Source: Verrucomicrobiota bacterium
Lineage (GTDB): Bacteria > Verrucomicrobiota > Verrucomicrobiia > Limisphaerales > UBA1096
Assembly (NCBI GenBank): GCA_030747575.1
Contig: JASLKI010000033.1
Location: 1 to 14,763, forward strand
Direction of reading: 5' to 3'
DNA: 14,763 nt
A program made the translations under genes and the position numbers. Below are positions 1 through 7,551 of the stretch, piece by piece (the first letter of the stretch is position 1; each line of letters opens with the position of its first letter). The notes under the pieces were generated by a model. The model was given only the letters and a program-made list of their open reading frames with translations, ran no database searches and was not told the origin of the DNA.

Positions 1-969
1 CATCACCTGCGGCTTAGCGAAAGTCATGTACTCGAGCACCTTGTTCATCGTGCAGTGATCGTTGTACGGGTTGATCGGGTCGCTCGATACGCCGAGATCC
101 ATCGTCCGCAGTCCCGTAAACAAAAACTCGTTCGACACGCGACCGGGCAGATCAACAAATTCGCCAAGACCAAGCTCGTCGCAAAGCGCTACAAGGTTGT
201 CGTGCTCCGGGCCGGAGCCCATCAGCAGAAACTGGATGTCGTCCCGTCCCTGTTCACGGACCAGATGATCAACCGCCTCAACAATGTAGCGCACGCCATC
301 GGCGTTTCCCATCACGCCAACATAGCCGACTAGATGTTTGCGCCCTTTTTTAAGGGAGTAATCCGGTTTGACGCTCGTGTCGGCGATTTTCGGCGCGGTG
401 CGAACAACGAATACATCATCCGGTGCTTGGCCGCCCCGCCGGATGGCGATGTCTCGCACTGACTCATTCGTGGCGATCACTACATCTGCAAAAAAGTAAG
501 TGGCCCATTCCGCCCCGCGCACGGCCCAATACAGCAGTCCGCGTTTGCCGAACTTGGCCTCGAACATCTCCGGGCAAACGTCGTGCACATCGTAAATAAT
601 TCGCTTGCCGGCGAGCTTGAACGGCGCGGCAACGAGGAACAGCAAGTCGGGCGGATTGCAAAGATGCACGACATCGAAGCGGTGCCGCCGCCAAGCCTTC
701 CAAATCAGCTTGAACTCGCCCCAGAGCGCGGAGCTGTACTCGCGCAAAAAACCGCCGACCGCGCCGGCTTCCTCGCTGATCCAGTGCCGGTAAATCTGGA
801 TGCCGTCGATGACCTCCTCCGGCTCGGTGAAGCCACGCATTTGCGGGCAGATGACGACCACCTCGTAGCCGGCGTCGTGCAGCGCACACGATTCCTGCCA
901 GACGCGGCGGTCGAGCGGCACCGGCAGGTTCTCGACGATGATGCAGACGCAGGGCTTCTCTTTGCTCAC
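1..969 (-). CDS. Glycosyltransferase family 4 (GT-B fold), C-terminus cut off by window edge
   Basis: Probably a cytoplasmic transferase moving a sugar from a nucleotide-sugar donor onto a polysaccharide precursor. Translating the minus strand from GTG at 969 gives 323 uninterrupted codons to the window edge. Seen: a GT4-type N-terminus with NLPVPLDRRVWQES (about residues 14-27), KRIIYDVHDVCPEMF (122-136), the second Rossmann domain opening at HLVGYVGVMG (212-221), QFLLMGSGPE (246-255), and the donor-site region MNKVLEYMTFAKPQV (308-322). The last part of the GT-B domain is missing because the window ends. The GTG overlaps the TGA of the upstream dehydrogenase by 4 bases (GTGA, 966-969), and AAGGA lies 8 bases before it, which settles the start and implies translational coupling. 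Family is confident; donor and acceptor are unknown. Confidence 0.9.
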   Translation of the reverse strand, partial: MSKEKPCVCIIVENLPVPLDRRVWQESCALHDAGYEVVVICPQMRGFTEPEEVIDGIQIYRHWISEEAGAVGGFLREYSSALWGEFKLIWKAWRRHRFDVVHLCNPPDLLFLVAAPFKLAGKRIIYDVHDVCPEMFEAKFGKRGLLYWAVRGAEWATYFFADVVIATNESVRDIAIRRGGQAPDDVFVVRTAPKIADTSVKPDYSLKKGRKHLVGYVGVMGNADGVRYIVEAVDHLVREQGRDDIQFLLMGSGPEHDNLVALCDELGLGEFVDLPGRVSNEFLFTGLRTMDLGVSSDPINPYNDHCTMNKVLEYMTFAKPQVM

Positions 970-2264
970 CAGCAAAATCCTTCGTAATGGCCCGGCAAGT
1001 CGCGCAGCTCCGGCCAGCCGTTGACGTCGAGCACCGTGTGTGCGGCCGTGAGGAGCGGCTTGAGCGTCTCGATATCGACACACTTTTGCGCCGCGATCAC
1101 CAGCCCCTCCCGGCCAAGCGCGGTGGCCAAGTCATCAGTCAGCAGCAAGGCTAGATGCGGCATTTTCTCGTCGATTACCCGCTTGTTGGTGCCGATGAGC
1201 TTGGCCAGGTTTAGCTGCGGATCGTAAATGCTCAGCTCGAATCCGCGACCGAGCAGGTGCTGCGCGACCTCAACCATCGGGCTTTCACGCAAGTCATCCG
1301 TGTCGCTCTTGAACGACAGCCCGAGCAGGGTCACCCGACCCTTGGCCAAGCGCTTGGTTTGCTCGATGAGCTTGGCCAAGTGCACCTCGTTGCTGGGCAA
1401 CAGGCTGTCGATCAACGGCAACTCCACGCCACCTCGCCGGCCTTCGTGCGCCAGTGCGCGGACGTCCTTGGGCAGGCACGAGCCGCCGAACGGATTGCCG
1501 GGCCGCAGGTAGTACGGCGACAAGTTGAGGCGCGTGTCCTGGCAGAGCAGCCGCATCACCGACTGCGAATCGACGCCCATGCTTTTGCCGATGCGGCCGA
1601 TCTCGTTGGCAAACGTCACCTTCGTCGCGTGGAAGGCGTTACAGGCGTATTTGATCATCTCGGCGCCGGGCCAGTTCACCGACGGGGCGTCCCCGCCGAA
1701 AAGCGGCGACAACTCGCCCGGGAACGCCGAGCCGTCGTGCGTGCCGACGACGGCCAGCGACGGATCGTCGAAGTCCGCCACCGCCGTGCCCTCGCGCAAA
1801 AATTCCGGATAAAAAAACAGGCGCAACTTGCCCGACTCGAGCAGGTCGGCGAGCAGCTCGTCGGCGATTTTCTGGGTGCTGCCGGGGAGCATCGTGCTGC
1901 GCAGGACGAGGTCATGCGACTCGCCGGAGGCACGCACCGCATCGGCGATCTGCCCGACGACCTGCCGGACGTATTGCAGGTTGAGCTCGCCGCTCTCGGC
2001 CGACGGCGTGCCGACGCAGACGAGCGACACGCCGGTCGCGGCGATGGCTTCCTCGTGATTTTGCGTGGCGGAGAGCAGGCCATTTTTCGCCGCGTCGGCG
2101 AGGAGATCACCCAGCCCCGGCTCGACGATGGGCGACACGCCGCTGGCGAGTGACTCGACTTTTTCGGCCTGCACATCGACACCCACGACGGTGTGTCCCT
2201 GCTTGGTGAGACACCCGGCAGTGACTGCACCAACATAGCCAAGACCGAAAATTGAGACCCTCAT
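966..2264 (-). CDS. Nucleotide-sugar 6-dehydrogenase, AlgD-like (GDP-mannose/UDP-glucose dehydrogenase family)
   Basis: Oxidises C6 of a nucleotide-hexose to the uronic acid in two NAD+-dependent steps, supplying a uronic donor for surface polysaccharide. 432 residues, close to the 436 I recall for Pseudomonas AlgD. Seen: NAD-binding IFGLGYVGAV (5-14), CVGTPS (83-88), EFLREGTA (154-161), AEMIKYACN with catalytic-type Lys205 (201-209), HATKVTFANEIG (212-223), the catalytic cysteine motif GGSCLPKD (Cys263), LLGLSFKSDTDDLRESP (313-329), and a C-terminal GFCW. From memory, VTFANEIG, FGGSCLPKDVRAL and the terminal GxCW match AlgD better than typical UDP-glucose dehydrogenases, so GDP-mannose is a plausible substrate; this is inference. 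The first gene of a minus-strand pair with the overlapping glycosyltransferase, transcribed divergently from ruvA. Confidence 0.93.
   Translation of the reverse strand: MRVSIFGLGYVGAVTAGCLTKQGHTVVGVDVQAEKVESLASGVSPIVEPGLGDLLADAAKNGLLSATQNHEEAIAATGVSLVCVGTPSAESGELNLQYVRQVVGQIADAVRASGESHDLVLRSTMLPGSTQKIADELLADLLESGKLRLFFYPEFLREGTAVADFDDPSLAVVGTHDGSAFPGELSPLFGGDAPSVNWPGAEMIKYACNAFHATKVTFANEIGRIGKSMGVDSQSVMRLLCQDTRLNLSPYYLRPGNPFGGSCLPKDVRALAHEGRRGGVELPLIDSLLPSNEVHLAKLIEQTKRLAKGRVTLLGLSFKSDTDDLRESPMVEVAQHLLGRGFELSIYDPQLNLAKLIGTNKRVIDEKMPHLALLLTDDLATALGREGLVIAAQKCVDIETLKPLLTAAHTVLDVNGWPELRDLPGHYEGFCW
1341..1380. repeat. Two 10-base copies of the TTGGCCAA palindrome in the AlgD-like gene
   Basis: CTTGGCCAAG occurs at 1341-1350 and 1371-1380, exactly 30 bases apart. 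Both encode Leu-Ala-Lys on the minus strand (residues 296-298 and 306-308). Confidence 0.8.
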
Positions 2265-2312
2265 TTCAGGCGCGGCAGACTAGGAGTCACACGCGCGGAA
2301 CGCAAGGCCAAG

Positions 2313-2343
2313 ACTTGAATCTTGAAACTGAAAACTTGAAACT
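2313..2343. repeat. Degenerate direct repeats of CTTGAA(A/T)CT
   Basis: Three copies of CTTGAA lie in a row (2314-2319, 2321-2326, 2335-2340), two continuing as CTTGAAACT. The stretch is AT-richer than its surroundings and lies in the 123-base divergent gap. It could be a regulator-binding region or a slippage remnant; no function can be read from it. Confidence 0.4.
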
Positions 2344-2360
2344 AGTCACCCTATGTGACT
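2344..2360. promoter_or_regulatory. Inverted repeat AGTCAC-N5-GTGACT in the divergent intergenic region
   Basis: A perfect 6-base inverted repeat with a 5-base spacer lies 28 bases before the ruvA start. Another AGTCAC stands at 2285-2290, and GTGACT recurs at 2221-2226 just inside the dehydrogenase gene. Spacing and position suit a dimeric regulator's operator in this divergent region, but short repeats also arise by chance. I saw no convincing -35/-10 pair for ruvA or for the minus-strand pair here. Confidence 0.3.
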
Positions 2361-2387
2361 CTGTGTCGGCTGGAACGAGGCTCAGGC

Positions 2388-2987
2388 ATGATAACTTTTT
2401 TGAAGGGAACCCTCACTGACGCGCTGCCGACGCAGGCGGTGATAGACGTCAACGGCATCGGGTACGAAGTGCTGATCCCGTTGTCGTCGTTCGAGAAGCT
2501 GCCGGAGCTTGGTCAAGCAGTGACGCTCAAGACGCAGCTCGTCGTGCGCGAGGATTCGCAGACGCTGTACGGCTTCGCGACGGACGACGAGCGGGAGTTG
2601 TTCAAGATGATCCAGGGTGTAAGCGGCATCGGACCGAGGCTGGCGCTCAACATCCTGAGCGGCATAAATGTGCCATCATTCAAGGGCGCGATCGGCGACG
2701 GCGACGTGAAGCGGCTCTCGAGCATCAACGGCATCGGCAAAAAAACCGCCGAGAGAATGGTGCTCGAGTTGAAGGACAAAGTTGGCATCGCGGGCGGCGC
2801 TGCAACGGCGCCTGGACAAGCGGCGACGGCGCTCGACAAGACCATCGCCGATACCGAGGCGGCGCTCGAGGCGCTGGGCACCAAGCCGGCCGAGGCGCAA
2901 AAGGCCGCCCAAGCCGCCCAAGCGATGCTCGGCCCGCAGGCGTCTGTCGAGGAGTTGGTCCGCGCCGCGCTAAAGGGCGGAAGATAA
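2388..2987 (+). CDS. ruvA: Holliday junction branch migration protein RuvA
   Basis: RuvA binds four-way DNA junctions as a tetramer and loads the RuvB motor for branch migration in recombinational repair. The protein is 199 residues (E. coli about 203). Seen: N-terminal OB-fold domain I (ITFLKGTL, VIDVNGIGYEV, residues 2-62), two helix-hairpin-helix motifs in domain II (QGVSGIGPRLALNIL, 76-90, and INGIGKKTAERMVLEL, 113-128), an Ala/Gly-rich flexible linker (about 134-150), and a C-terminal domain III (about 153-197) of the kind that contacts RuvB. ATG 2388 is chosen over an in-frame ATG at 2355 because MITFLKG matches the family N-terminus and GAGG (2377-2380) sits 7 bases upstream. No ruvB or ruvC is present in the window. 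Confidence 0.97.
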   Translation: MITFLKGTLTDALPTQAVIDVNGIGYEVLIPLSSFEKLPELGQAVTLKTQLVVREDSQTLYGFATDDERELFKMIQGVSGIGPRLALNILSGINVPSFKGAIGDGDVKRLSSINGIGKKTAERMVLELKDKVGIAGGAATAPGQAATALDKTIADTEAALEALGTKPAEAQKAAQAAQAMLGPQASVEELVRAALKGGR

Positions 2988-2994
2988 AACGCAA

Positions 2995-3666
2995 TTGGAC
3001 ACGCAGGTTGTCATCCCGAATGAGGCAGGCCTTGGCCAACGGCTGGCGGCCAGACTGTTTTACATGTTGCTGCGGATGCTGCGGTTCACGTGGCGCGTTT
3101 ATTTTTCAGATCCACACGGGATGATGGAGGCCGGTCGCGACCGGCCATTCATCCTCTGCGCATGGCACAACCGTCTGGCCTACGCGATGGTTGCCATTCG
3201 GGAAGGCATCCAGCCGAAAACCGGGCGGCGGATGGCGGCGATGGTGAGCGCCAGCAGGGATGGGGCGTTTCTCGTCGAGATTTTGCGCGCGTTTGACGTC
3301 GAGCCGGTGCGCGGATCGACCAGCCGGAGAGGCCGCCAGGCGCTGCTGGAATTGTCACGTCAGGTAAAGGAGGGGCTGCACTTGGGCATCACGCCCGATG
3401 GCCCGCGTGGCCCGTGCTACGAAATACAGGACGGTATCCTGTCGCTGGCCCAGTTGACCGGCCTACCGATCGTTCCGCTGGGTTGCCAAGCCAGGCACAA
3501 GATGCGCTTCAAAAGCTGGGACCGGTTTCAGCTGCCGTGGCCGTTGACGCGCTGCGACGTGGCATTCGGCGAGCCGCTGGAGGTACCCCGTAAGGCCACC
3601 GACGAGCAGCGGAACGCGTTGAAGGACGATCTGAAACGCCGAATGATGGAGATCAATCCTGAGTAA
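2995..3666 (+). CDS. DUF374 lysophospholipid acyltransferase-family protein
   Basis: Membrane-associated acyltransferase-like protein of the DUF374 branch of the LPLAT superfamily. These are thought to transfer acyl chains to lipid or lipid A-like acceptors, but the substrate is unproven. 223 residues. Seen: hydrophobic N-terminus with LRMLRFTWRVYF (26-37), AWHNRLAY (56-63), SASRDGAFL (85-93), EPVRGSTSRRGRQALLEL (103-120), TPDGPRGPCY (133-142), LPIVPLGC (157-164) and KSWDRFQLP (173-181), all characteristic of DUF374. The classical HX4D motif of other acyltransferases is not evident in that exact spacing. The start is TTG at 2995, 7 bases after the ruvA stop. ATG at 3064 would give about 200 residues but trims the hydrophobic N-terminus. 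Probably co-transcribed with ruvA. Confidence 0.88.
   Translation: MDTQVVIPNEAGLGQRLAARLFYMLLRMLRFTWRVYFSDPHGMMEAGRDRPFILCAWHNRLAYAMVAIREGIQPKTGRRMAAMVSASRDGAFLVEILRAFDVEPVRGSTSRRGRQALLELSRQVKEGLHLGITPDGPRGPCYEIQDGILSLAQLTGLPIVPLGCQARHKMRFKSWDRFQLPWPLTRCDVAFGEPLEVPRKATDEQRNALKDDLKRRMMEINPE
3032..3039. repeat. 8-base TTGGCCAA copy in the DUF374 gene
   Basis: Core palindrome only; encodes part of GLGQRL near the protein's N-terminus. Confidence 0.7.
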
Positions 3667-3683
3667 TTGGCGATGCCGCAAGG

Positions 3684-3711
3684 TTGCACAATCCCGAAAA
3701 ACGGATATAAC
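3684..3711 (+). promoter_or_regulatory. Candidate sigma70-type promoter, TTGCAC-N16-TATAAC
   Basis: A -35-like TTGCAC (3684-3689) and a -10-like TATAAC (3706-3711), 16 bases apart, lie in the 53-base gap before the polymerase gene. Transcription would start around 3718, 1-3 bases before the ATG at 3720, implying a leaderless or nearly leaderless message. No Shine-Dalgarno-like sequence precedes that ATG, which fits. Prediction from sequence only. Confidence 0.45.
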
Positions 3712-3719
3712 CACGCGCC

Positions 3720-5249
3720 ATGAACGCCGGTTCATTAGAAGGTGCGCTGCGCCTGCAAAAGCTTCTTGTTTTCAGCATCATCTCGCTGCTTGTGCTCGTT
3801 TTGGGGTACACGCTGGCTGATGACGCTTTTTTCGCCGCGTTCGCCTTTGGTGGACTGGCCTGGCTGATGTTGATGCCGTACCACGCGACGCTGTCGGTGG
3901 TCTTCGCGGTGGCGACGTTTTCCACGGCACTGATCTTGCCGTTTTTTCCCGGCCGGCCGTTTCTTTGGGAGGCCGCGGCACTGCTGGGCTGGACCGGCTG
4001 CGTGCTGGTGTTTTCATTCCGGCAATATCGGGACGAATTGTGGGACTCAATTTTTGAACACAAATGGATGCTGCTTGGCGTGGCCGGCTATTGCGGCGTG
4101 CTGGTATTCACGATGATGGAGCGCGGCGTCGGCTTTCGCACGATGGGCGGCGAGCAGATGGGCGGACGGTTTTATTTTCAGCAGCTTACCTGCGCCATCT
4201 TCCCGCTGCTGTTCATGATGGTGCGCCTGAAGGAGGAGCAGATCCGGAAGCTGTTTATCATCCAGTGCGCCCTATCGGCCACGTGGGTGATCTCTGATGT
4301 GATTTACTCCAACGCTCCCGGCCTGTTCAACATCCTGTTTTTCCTCGAGGTGCCTGGCGACGCCCGAAACTTCGAGATGGAACGGATGAAGATGGGCATC
4401 AACCGCTACCAGTCGCTGGCTTTCGTGAGTATCGGTTTCCTGTGGCTGTTGCTCATCAAGAACAAGCTCAACGACTTCCTAACCTCGAAGGGTGTATGGC
4501 TGATCCCAGCAGCCCTGACCATCGTGGGAGCGGGCCTGCTGAGCGGGCACCGTTACACGGTGGTCATCATCATTCTTGTCATAAGTTTCATGGTCTTTAC
4601 CCAAAGGCTGATCACCATGCGCAACGCCATGGCGGGAACCCTCTTGTTGGCCCTTGGCCTGACGATTTCTTACGGCTTCGCCGAGCGCATGCCGCTCGCG
4701 GCCCAGCGCGCTCTCTCGGTGCTGCCCGGCATCACGGTGCATCCCGACGCGCGGATGGACGGGCTGAGCACAATGGAAACCCGGCGTGTCCTACGCGATG
4801 AGGGGTTTAAAATGATGTCACAGTATCTGTGGGTAGGGCGCGGGTTTGGACAGTCCGGTTTTGGAGACCACTCGCTGCAATGGGACCCCACGGCAATCAC
4901 TTATCACATCAACCAGGGGCGTTTTTACAACGGATTCATTGGGTTGATGGTCAACACCGGCCTGATTGGCACCTGCTTCATGCTGTTGTTTCTCGTCTCC
5001 GGCTCGGTGGTCGCAACCAAGGTGATTCTTCATCTCCGTAAACACGGTGTGGATGATGACTTCTCCCGCGTAAGCTGTATCATCGCCTGCCTCTGGATGG
5101 CCAACGTGGTCGCCTTCATCTTCCTGCACGGCGACAGCGAGTACGCGATGAAAACCTTCTCCCTTCAGGCCGGCCTGTTGATCACCTGCCAATACATGTT
5201 GCGGGACCGGTTGCGCGAGGAGCAACCTGAGCAGCCCGAGCTGGAATGA
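3720..5249 (+). CDS. O-antigen polymerase/ligase-like polytopic membrane protein (Wzy/WaaL type)
   Basis: Inner-membrane protein expected to polymerise or ligate lipid-linked glycan repeat units. 509 residues with many hydrophobic segments, for example about 14-31, 36-52, 56-75, 84-100, 117-132, 155-168, 234-247, 259-274, 279-294, 303-320, 403-437 and 450-469. Between them lies a polar loop (about 325-400) as in Wzy/WaaL proteins. Motifs: SGHRYTVV (275-282), WVGRGFGQSGFGDH (371-384) and YNGFIGLMVNTGLIG (403-417), the counterpart of the HN..L..L.e.GliG region of the O-antigen ligase family, with Tyr-Asn in place of His-Asn. The C-terminus is polar and Glu/Pro-rich. First gene of the five-gene operon; its TGA overlaps the next ATG (ATGA, 5246-5249). 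Polymerase versus ligase cannot be decided. Confidence 0.82.
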   Translation: MNAGSLEGALRLQKLLVFSIISLLVLVLGYTLADDAFFAAFAFGGLAWLMLMPYHATLSVVFAVATFSTALILPFFPGRPFLWEAAALLGWTGCVLVFSFRQYRDELWDSIFEHKWMLLGVAGYCGVLVFTMMERGVGFRTMGGEQMGGRFYFQQLTCAIFPLLFMMVRLKEEQIRKLFIIQCALSATWVISDVIYSNAPGLFNILFFLEVPGDARNFEMERMKMGINRYQSLAFVSIGFLWLLLIKNKLNDFLTSKGVWLIPAALTIVGAGLLSGHRYTVVIIILVISFMVFTQRLITMRNAMAGTLLLALGLTISYGFAERMPLAAQRALSVLPGITVHPDARMDGLSTMETRRVLRDEGFKMMSQYLWVGRGFGQSGFGDHSLQWDPTAITYHINQGRFYNGFIGLMVNTGLIGTCFMLLFLVSGSVVATKVILHLRKHGVDDDFSRVSCIIACLWMANVVAFIFLHGDSEYAMKTFSLQAGLLITCQYMLRDRLREEQPEQPELE

Positions 5250-6376
5250 GAATTCTCCACCTGGTCGGTCAGCGCGAGGACGCCGGCGGCATCCTCTCGG
5301 TGATCCGCTGCCTGCACCAGGCCGGCCCGGCGGCAGACATCCGACACTCGGTCTGGGTTCACCGCGACTACGCGGAATCCCGCTCGCCGACGCTCGACTA
5401 CCGGCGCACCGGCTTCATCGCCAGCGACTCACCGAGCCACCTCACCATTTTTTTTACCAGCGCGCTGGCATTTTTCAGCCTGCGCAAACTCCTCCGGCAG
5501 GAGTCGTTCGATGTGCTCCACGCGCACACGCGCGGCGGGCTGATCGTCGCGTTGCTGGCCGGCCTGTTTCTCGGCCGGCGGATTCTGTTCACGAACCACA
5601 GCTACGCCAATCGCACGTGGCTTTACCGCTGGGCGGCGCGCCGCGACTGGATGACCACCGTGGTGCTCAACCCCAACATGGCAGCGCACTACGGCCTCGC
5701 CGCCGAGCCGCCCAAGTGCAGCATTATTTTCTCTGGCTGCGCCGATCGTTTTTTGCAGGAACCGCTCACAACGAACGCTTGGCCAAGCGCCAATCCGTTG
5801 GCCAAGCTCAAGCTCGTCGGCATGGGTACGCTCGTCCGCTGGAAATGCTGGCACCACCCCATCGCCGCCTTGGCCAAGCTGCCAGCCGAACTCAAGGTCC
5901 GCGTGGAGTTTCACCTCTGGGGGCCGGAGCAGAGCGACGCCGACTCGCAAGCCTTCGCCGCCGAGCTGCGCGAATCGATCGAGCAACTCGGCCTGCAGAA
6001 AACCGTCCTGCTGCGCGGCGTGACGAACCAAGTCACCGACGCCCTCCGCGACGGCCATTTCGTCGTCGTCGCCTCGGAGAACGAGCCATGCAGCGTGTCG
6101 CTGATGGAAGCACTCGCGCTGGGTCTCCCCGCCCTCGCGGCCCGCAGCGGCGGCAATGTCGACATCGTGCGCGACGGAACGACCGGCCTCCTGTACGACA
6201 CCGGCAGCATCGACGGTTTGCGCGACAAAATCGCCTCCATCCTCAACGGCGATTTCACCCCCGCGCCGCCGACCGGAATCCGCGACAGCGTCCGGGGCTG
6301 GGCCGCCAGCGAGATGGCCGCCAAATACAACCGCGTGTACGAACAGTTGGCCAAACGCAACGACGACGTATCATGA
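5246..6376 (+). CDS. Glycosyltransferase family 4 protein
   Basis: GT-B-fold retaining glycosyltransferase, 376 residues, probably cytoplasmic and acting on the lipid-linked glycan precursor. Seen: N-terminal acceptor domain starting MRILHLVGQREDAGGI (1-16) with the Gly-rich loop, FDVLHAHTRGGL (88-99), RRILFTNHSY (111-120); the second domain from KLVGMGTLVRWKCWHHPI (189-206), EFHLWGPEQ (221-229), and the donor-binding EX7E motif at Glu280/Glu288 (SENEPCSVSLMEALALG, 277-293) followed by GGNVDIVRDGTTGLL (302-316). The ATG overlaps the upstream TGA and the TGA overlaps the next ATG, so it is translationally coupled on both sides. It carries four copies of the TTGGCCAA palindrome, encoding AWPS once and LAK three times. 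Sugar specificity unknown. Confidence 0.93.
   Translation: MRILHLVGQREDAGGILSVIRCLHQAGPAADIRHSVWVHRDYAESRSPTLDYRRTGFIASDSPSHLTIFFTSALAFFSLRKLLRQESFDVLHAHTRGGLIVALLAGLFLGRRILFTNHSYANRTWLYRWAARRDWMTTVVLNPNMAAHYGLAAEPPKCSIIFSGCADRFLQEPLTTNAWPSANPLAKLKLVGMGTLVRWKCWHHPIAALAKLPAELKVRVEFHLWGPEQSDADSQAFAAELRESIEQLGLQKTVLLRGVTNQVTDALRDGHFVVVASENEPCSVSLMEALALGLPALAARSGGNVDIVRDGTTGLLYDTGSIDGLRDKIASILNGDFTPAPPTGIRDSVRGWAASEMAAKYNRVYEQLAKRNDDVS
5776..5805. repeat. Two neighbouring TTGGCCAA copies in the first operon glycosyltransferase
   Basis: A 14-base copy (CGCTTGGCCAAGCG, 5776-5789) is followed 8 bases later by an 8-base core copy (5798-5805). The first is read as Ala-Trp-Pro-Ser and the second as Leu-Ala-Lys, in the stretch between the two GT-B domains. 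Confidence 0.85.
5869..5878. repeat. 10-base TTGGCCAA palindrome copy
   Basis: CTTGGCCAAG, read as Leu-Ala-Lys in the first operon glycosyltransferase. Confidence 0.75.
6347..6354. repeat. 8-base TTGGCCAA copy
   Basis: Core palindrome near the 3' end of the first operon glycosyltransferase, read as Leu-Ala-Lys. Confidence 0.7.
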
Positions 6377-7551
6377 AACTGCTCGTCTTTGCCCACGTCC
6401 CGCCGCCGTTCCACGGGCAAAGTTTCATGGTGCAGCAACTGCTCGACGAGCTTCGCGACGACGAAACAATCGAGGTCTTCCACATCGACAGCCGCCTCTC
6501 GAGAGATGTAGATGACATCGCCTCCGCAAGCCCGCGTAAACTACTCCTCATTTTCCGCTACTGCCTCAAGGCCATTTGGCTGCGGCTGCGACACGGCGTG
6601 AATTATTTCTACTGTGTCCCCGCGCCCGGCCTGCGCAACGCTGTTTACCGCGACTGGATCGTGATGATTCTCTGCCGCCCGTTTTTCCGGCGGACCATTT
6701 TTCATTACCAGGCGTCCGGCGTCGGCAGTTGGCTCGAGACCGGGGCACGTCCATGGGAGCGCTGGGTGTCGCGGCGGTTGCTTGGTCGCCCCGCGCTGAG
6801 CATTGTGCTGGGAGATTATTATCACGAGGACGCCGCCAAGCTCTCGCCGCGCAAAATCGTTACCGTGCCGAACTGCGCGCCCGACCCCTGCCCCGACTAC
6901 GACACCGTGCTGCAACCGGCGCAGCAGTCCCGCGCCAAGGCACTTGCCCAAGCGCGGATCGGAGGCGAGGCGGCGGCGACGTTTCGCGTGCTGTACTTGA
7001 GCCTCTGCTACCGCGAAAAGGGATTGTTCGACGCCATCGACGCTGTCGCCGAAATCAACGCACGGTTGCAAACCAAGCAATCAGCCGCGCGCGTGCAACT
7101 CGACGTTGCCGGCAAATTTTATCTCGCCGGCGAAGAGGCCGAGTTCACCGGGCGGCTTGGCCAGGCGGAACTGAACGACGCGCACGGGCCGCTCGTGGTT
7201 TACCACGGCTTTGCCGGCGAGCCTAAAAAGCGCGAGTTATTCGCCCAGGCCGACGCGTTCGTGTTGGCGTCGTACTACGAATTTGAGGCGCACCCGGTCA
7301 GCCTCGTCGAGGCGATGGCGCACGGCCTGCCAATTATCGCAACTCGCTGGCGGATTTTGCCAGAACTGTTCCCCACCGGTTACGAGGGGCTTGTGGACAC
7401 AAAGTCGCCTCGCCAAATTGCCGACCGGCTCGAGGGCTTTCTCGGCCGCACAGACGAGGCCGGCCTGCGTGATCGGTTCCTGCGACACTTTACGCGGAGG
7501 GCGTTCGGTGAAAAAATCCGGGCTGCCCTGTTGGCGCTGGAAAACGAGTGA
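6373..7551 (+). CDS. Glycosyltransferase family 4 protein
   Basis: Second GT4 enzyme of the operon, 392 residues. Seen: N-terminal MKLLVFAHVPPPFHGQSFM (1-19), where PPFHGQS matches the Gly-containing loop of GT4 acceptor domains; a hydrophobic, basic segment (about 56-110) that could touch the membrane; KIVTVPNCAP (161-170) at the domain junction; FRVLYLSLCYREKGLFDAID (204-223), where REKG is the family signature; QLDVAGKFY (242-250); and EX7E at Glu305/Glu313 (YYEFEAHPVSLVEAMAHG, 301-318). The start at 6373 is chosen because its ATGA overlaps the upstream stop. The open frame continues upstream to 5617, but that part lies inside the previous gene and has no glycosyltransferase character. The TGA overlaps the next GTG. 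Confidence 0.93.
   Translation: MKLLVFAHVPPPFHGQSFMVQQLLDELRDDETIEVFHIDSRLSRDVDDIASASPRKLLLIFRYCLKAIWLRLRHGVNYFYCVPAPGLRNAVYRDWIVMILCRPFFRRTIFHYQASGVGSWLETGARPWERWVSRRLLGRPALSIVLGDYYHEDAAKLSPRKIVTVPNCAPDPCPDYDTVLQPAQQSRAKALAQARIGGEAAATFRVLYLSLCYREKGLFDAIDAVAEINARLQTKQSAARVQLDVAGKFYLAGEEAEFTGRLGQAELNDAHGPLVVYHGFAGEPKKRELFAQADAFVLASYYEFEAHPVSLVEAMAHGLPIIATRWRILPELFPTGYEGLVDTKSPRQIADRLEGFLGRTDEAGLRDRFLRHFTRRAFGEKIRAALLALENE

Noticed and set aside
464..1081. Minus-strand open frame of 205 codons
   Set aside because: Out of frame with both the dehydrogenase and the glycosyltransferase that cover the same bases; Arg-rich, no family features.
1257..2153. Long plus-strand open frame of 298 codons opposite the AlgD-like gene
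   Set aside because: Antisense shadow of a strongly conserved dehydrogenase; Arg/His/Gln-rich composition without any recognisable domain, as expected for the reverse frame of a GC-rich gene.
5617..6372. Upstream extension of the second operon glycosyltransferase (about 250 extra residues)
   Set aside because: Lies within the preceding glycosyltransferase in another frame; Arg/Pro-rich without GT character. The ATGA overlap at 6373 is the natural start.
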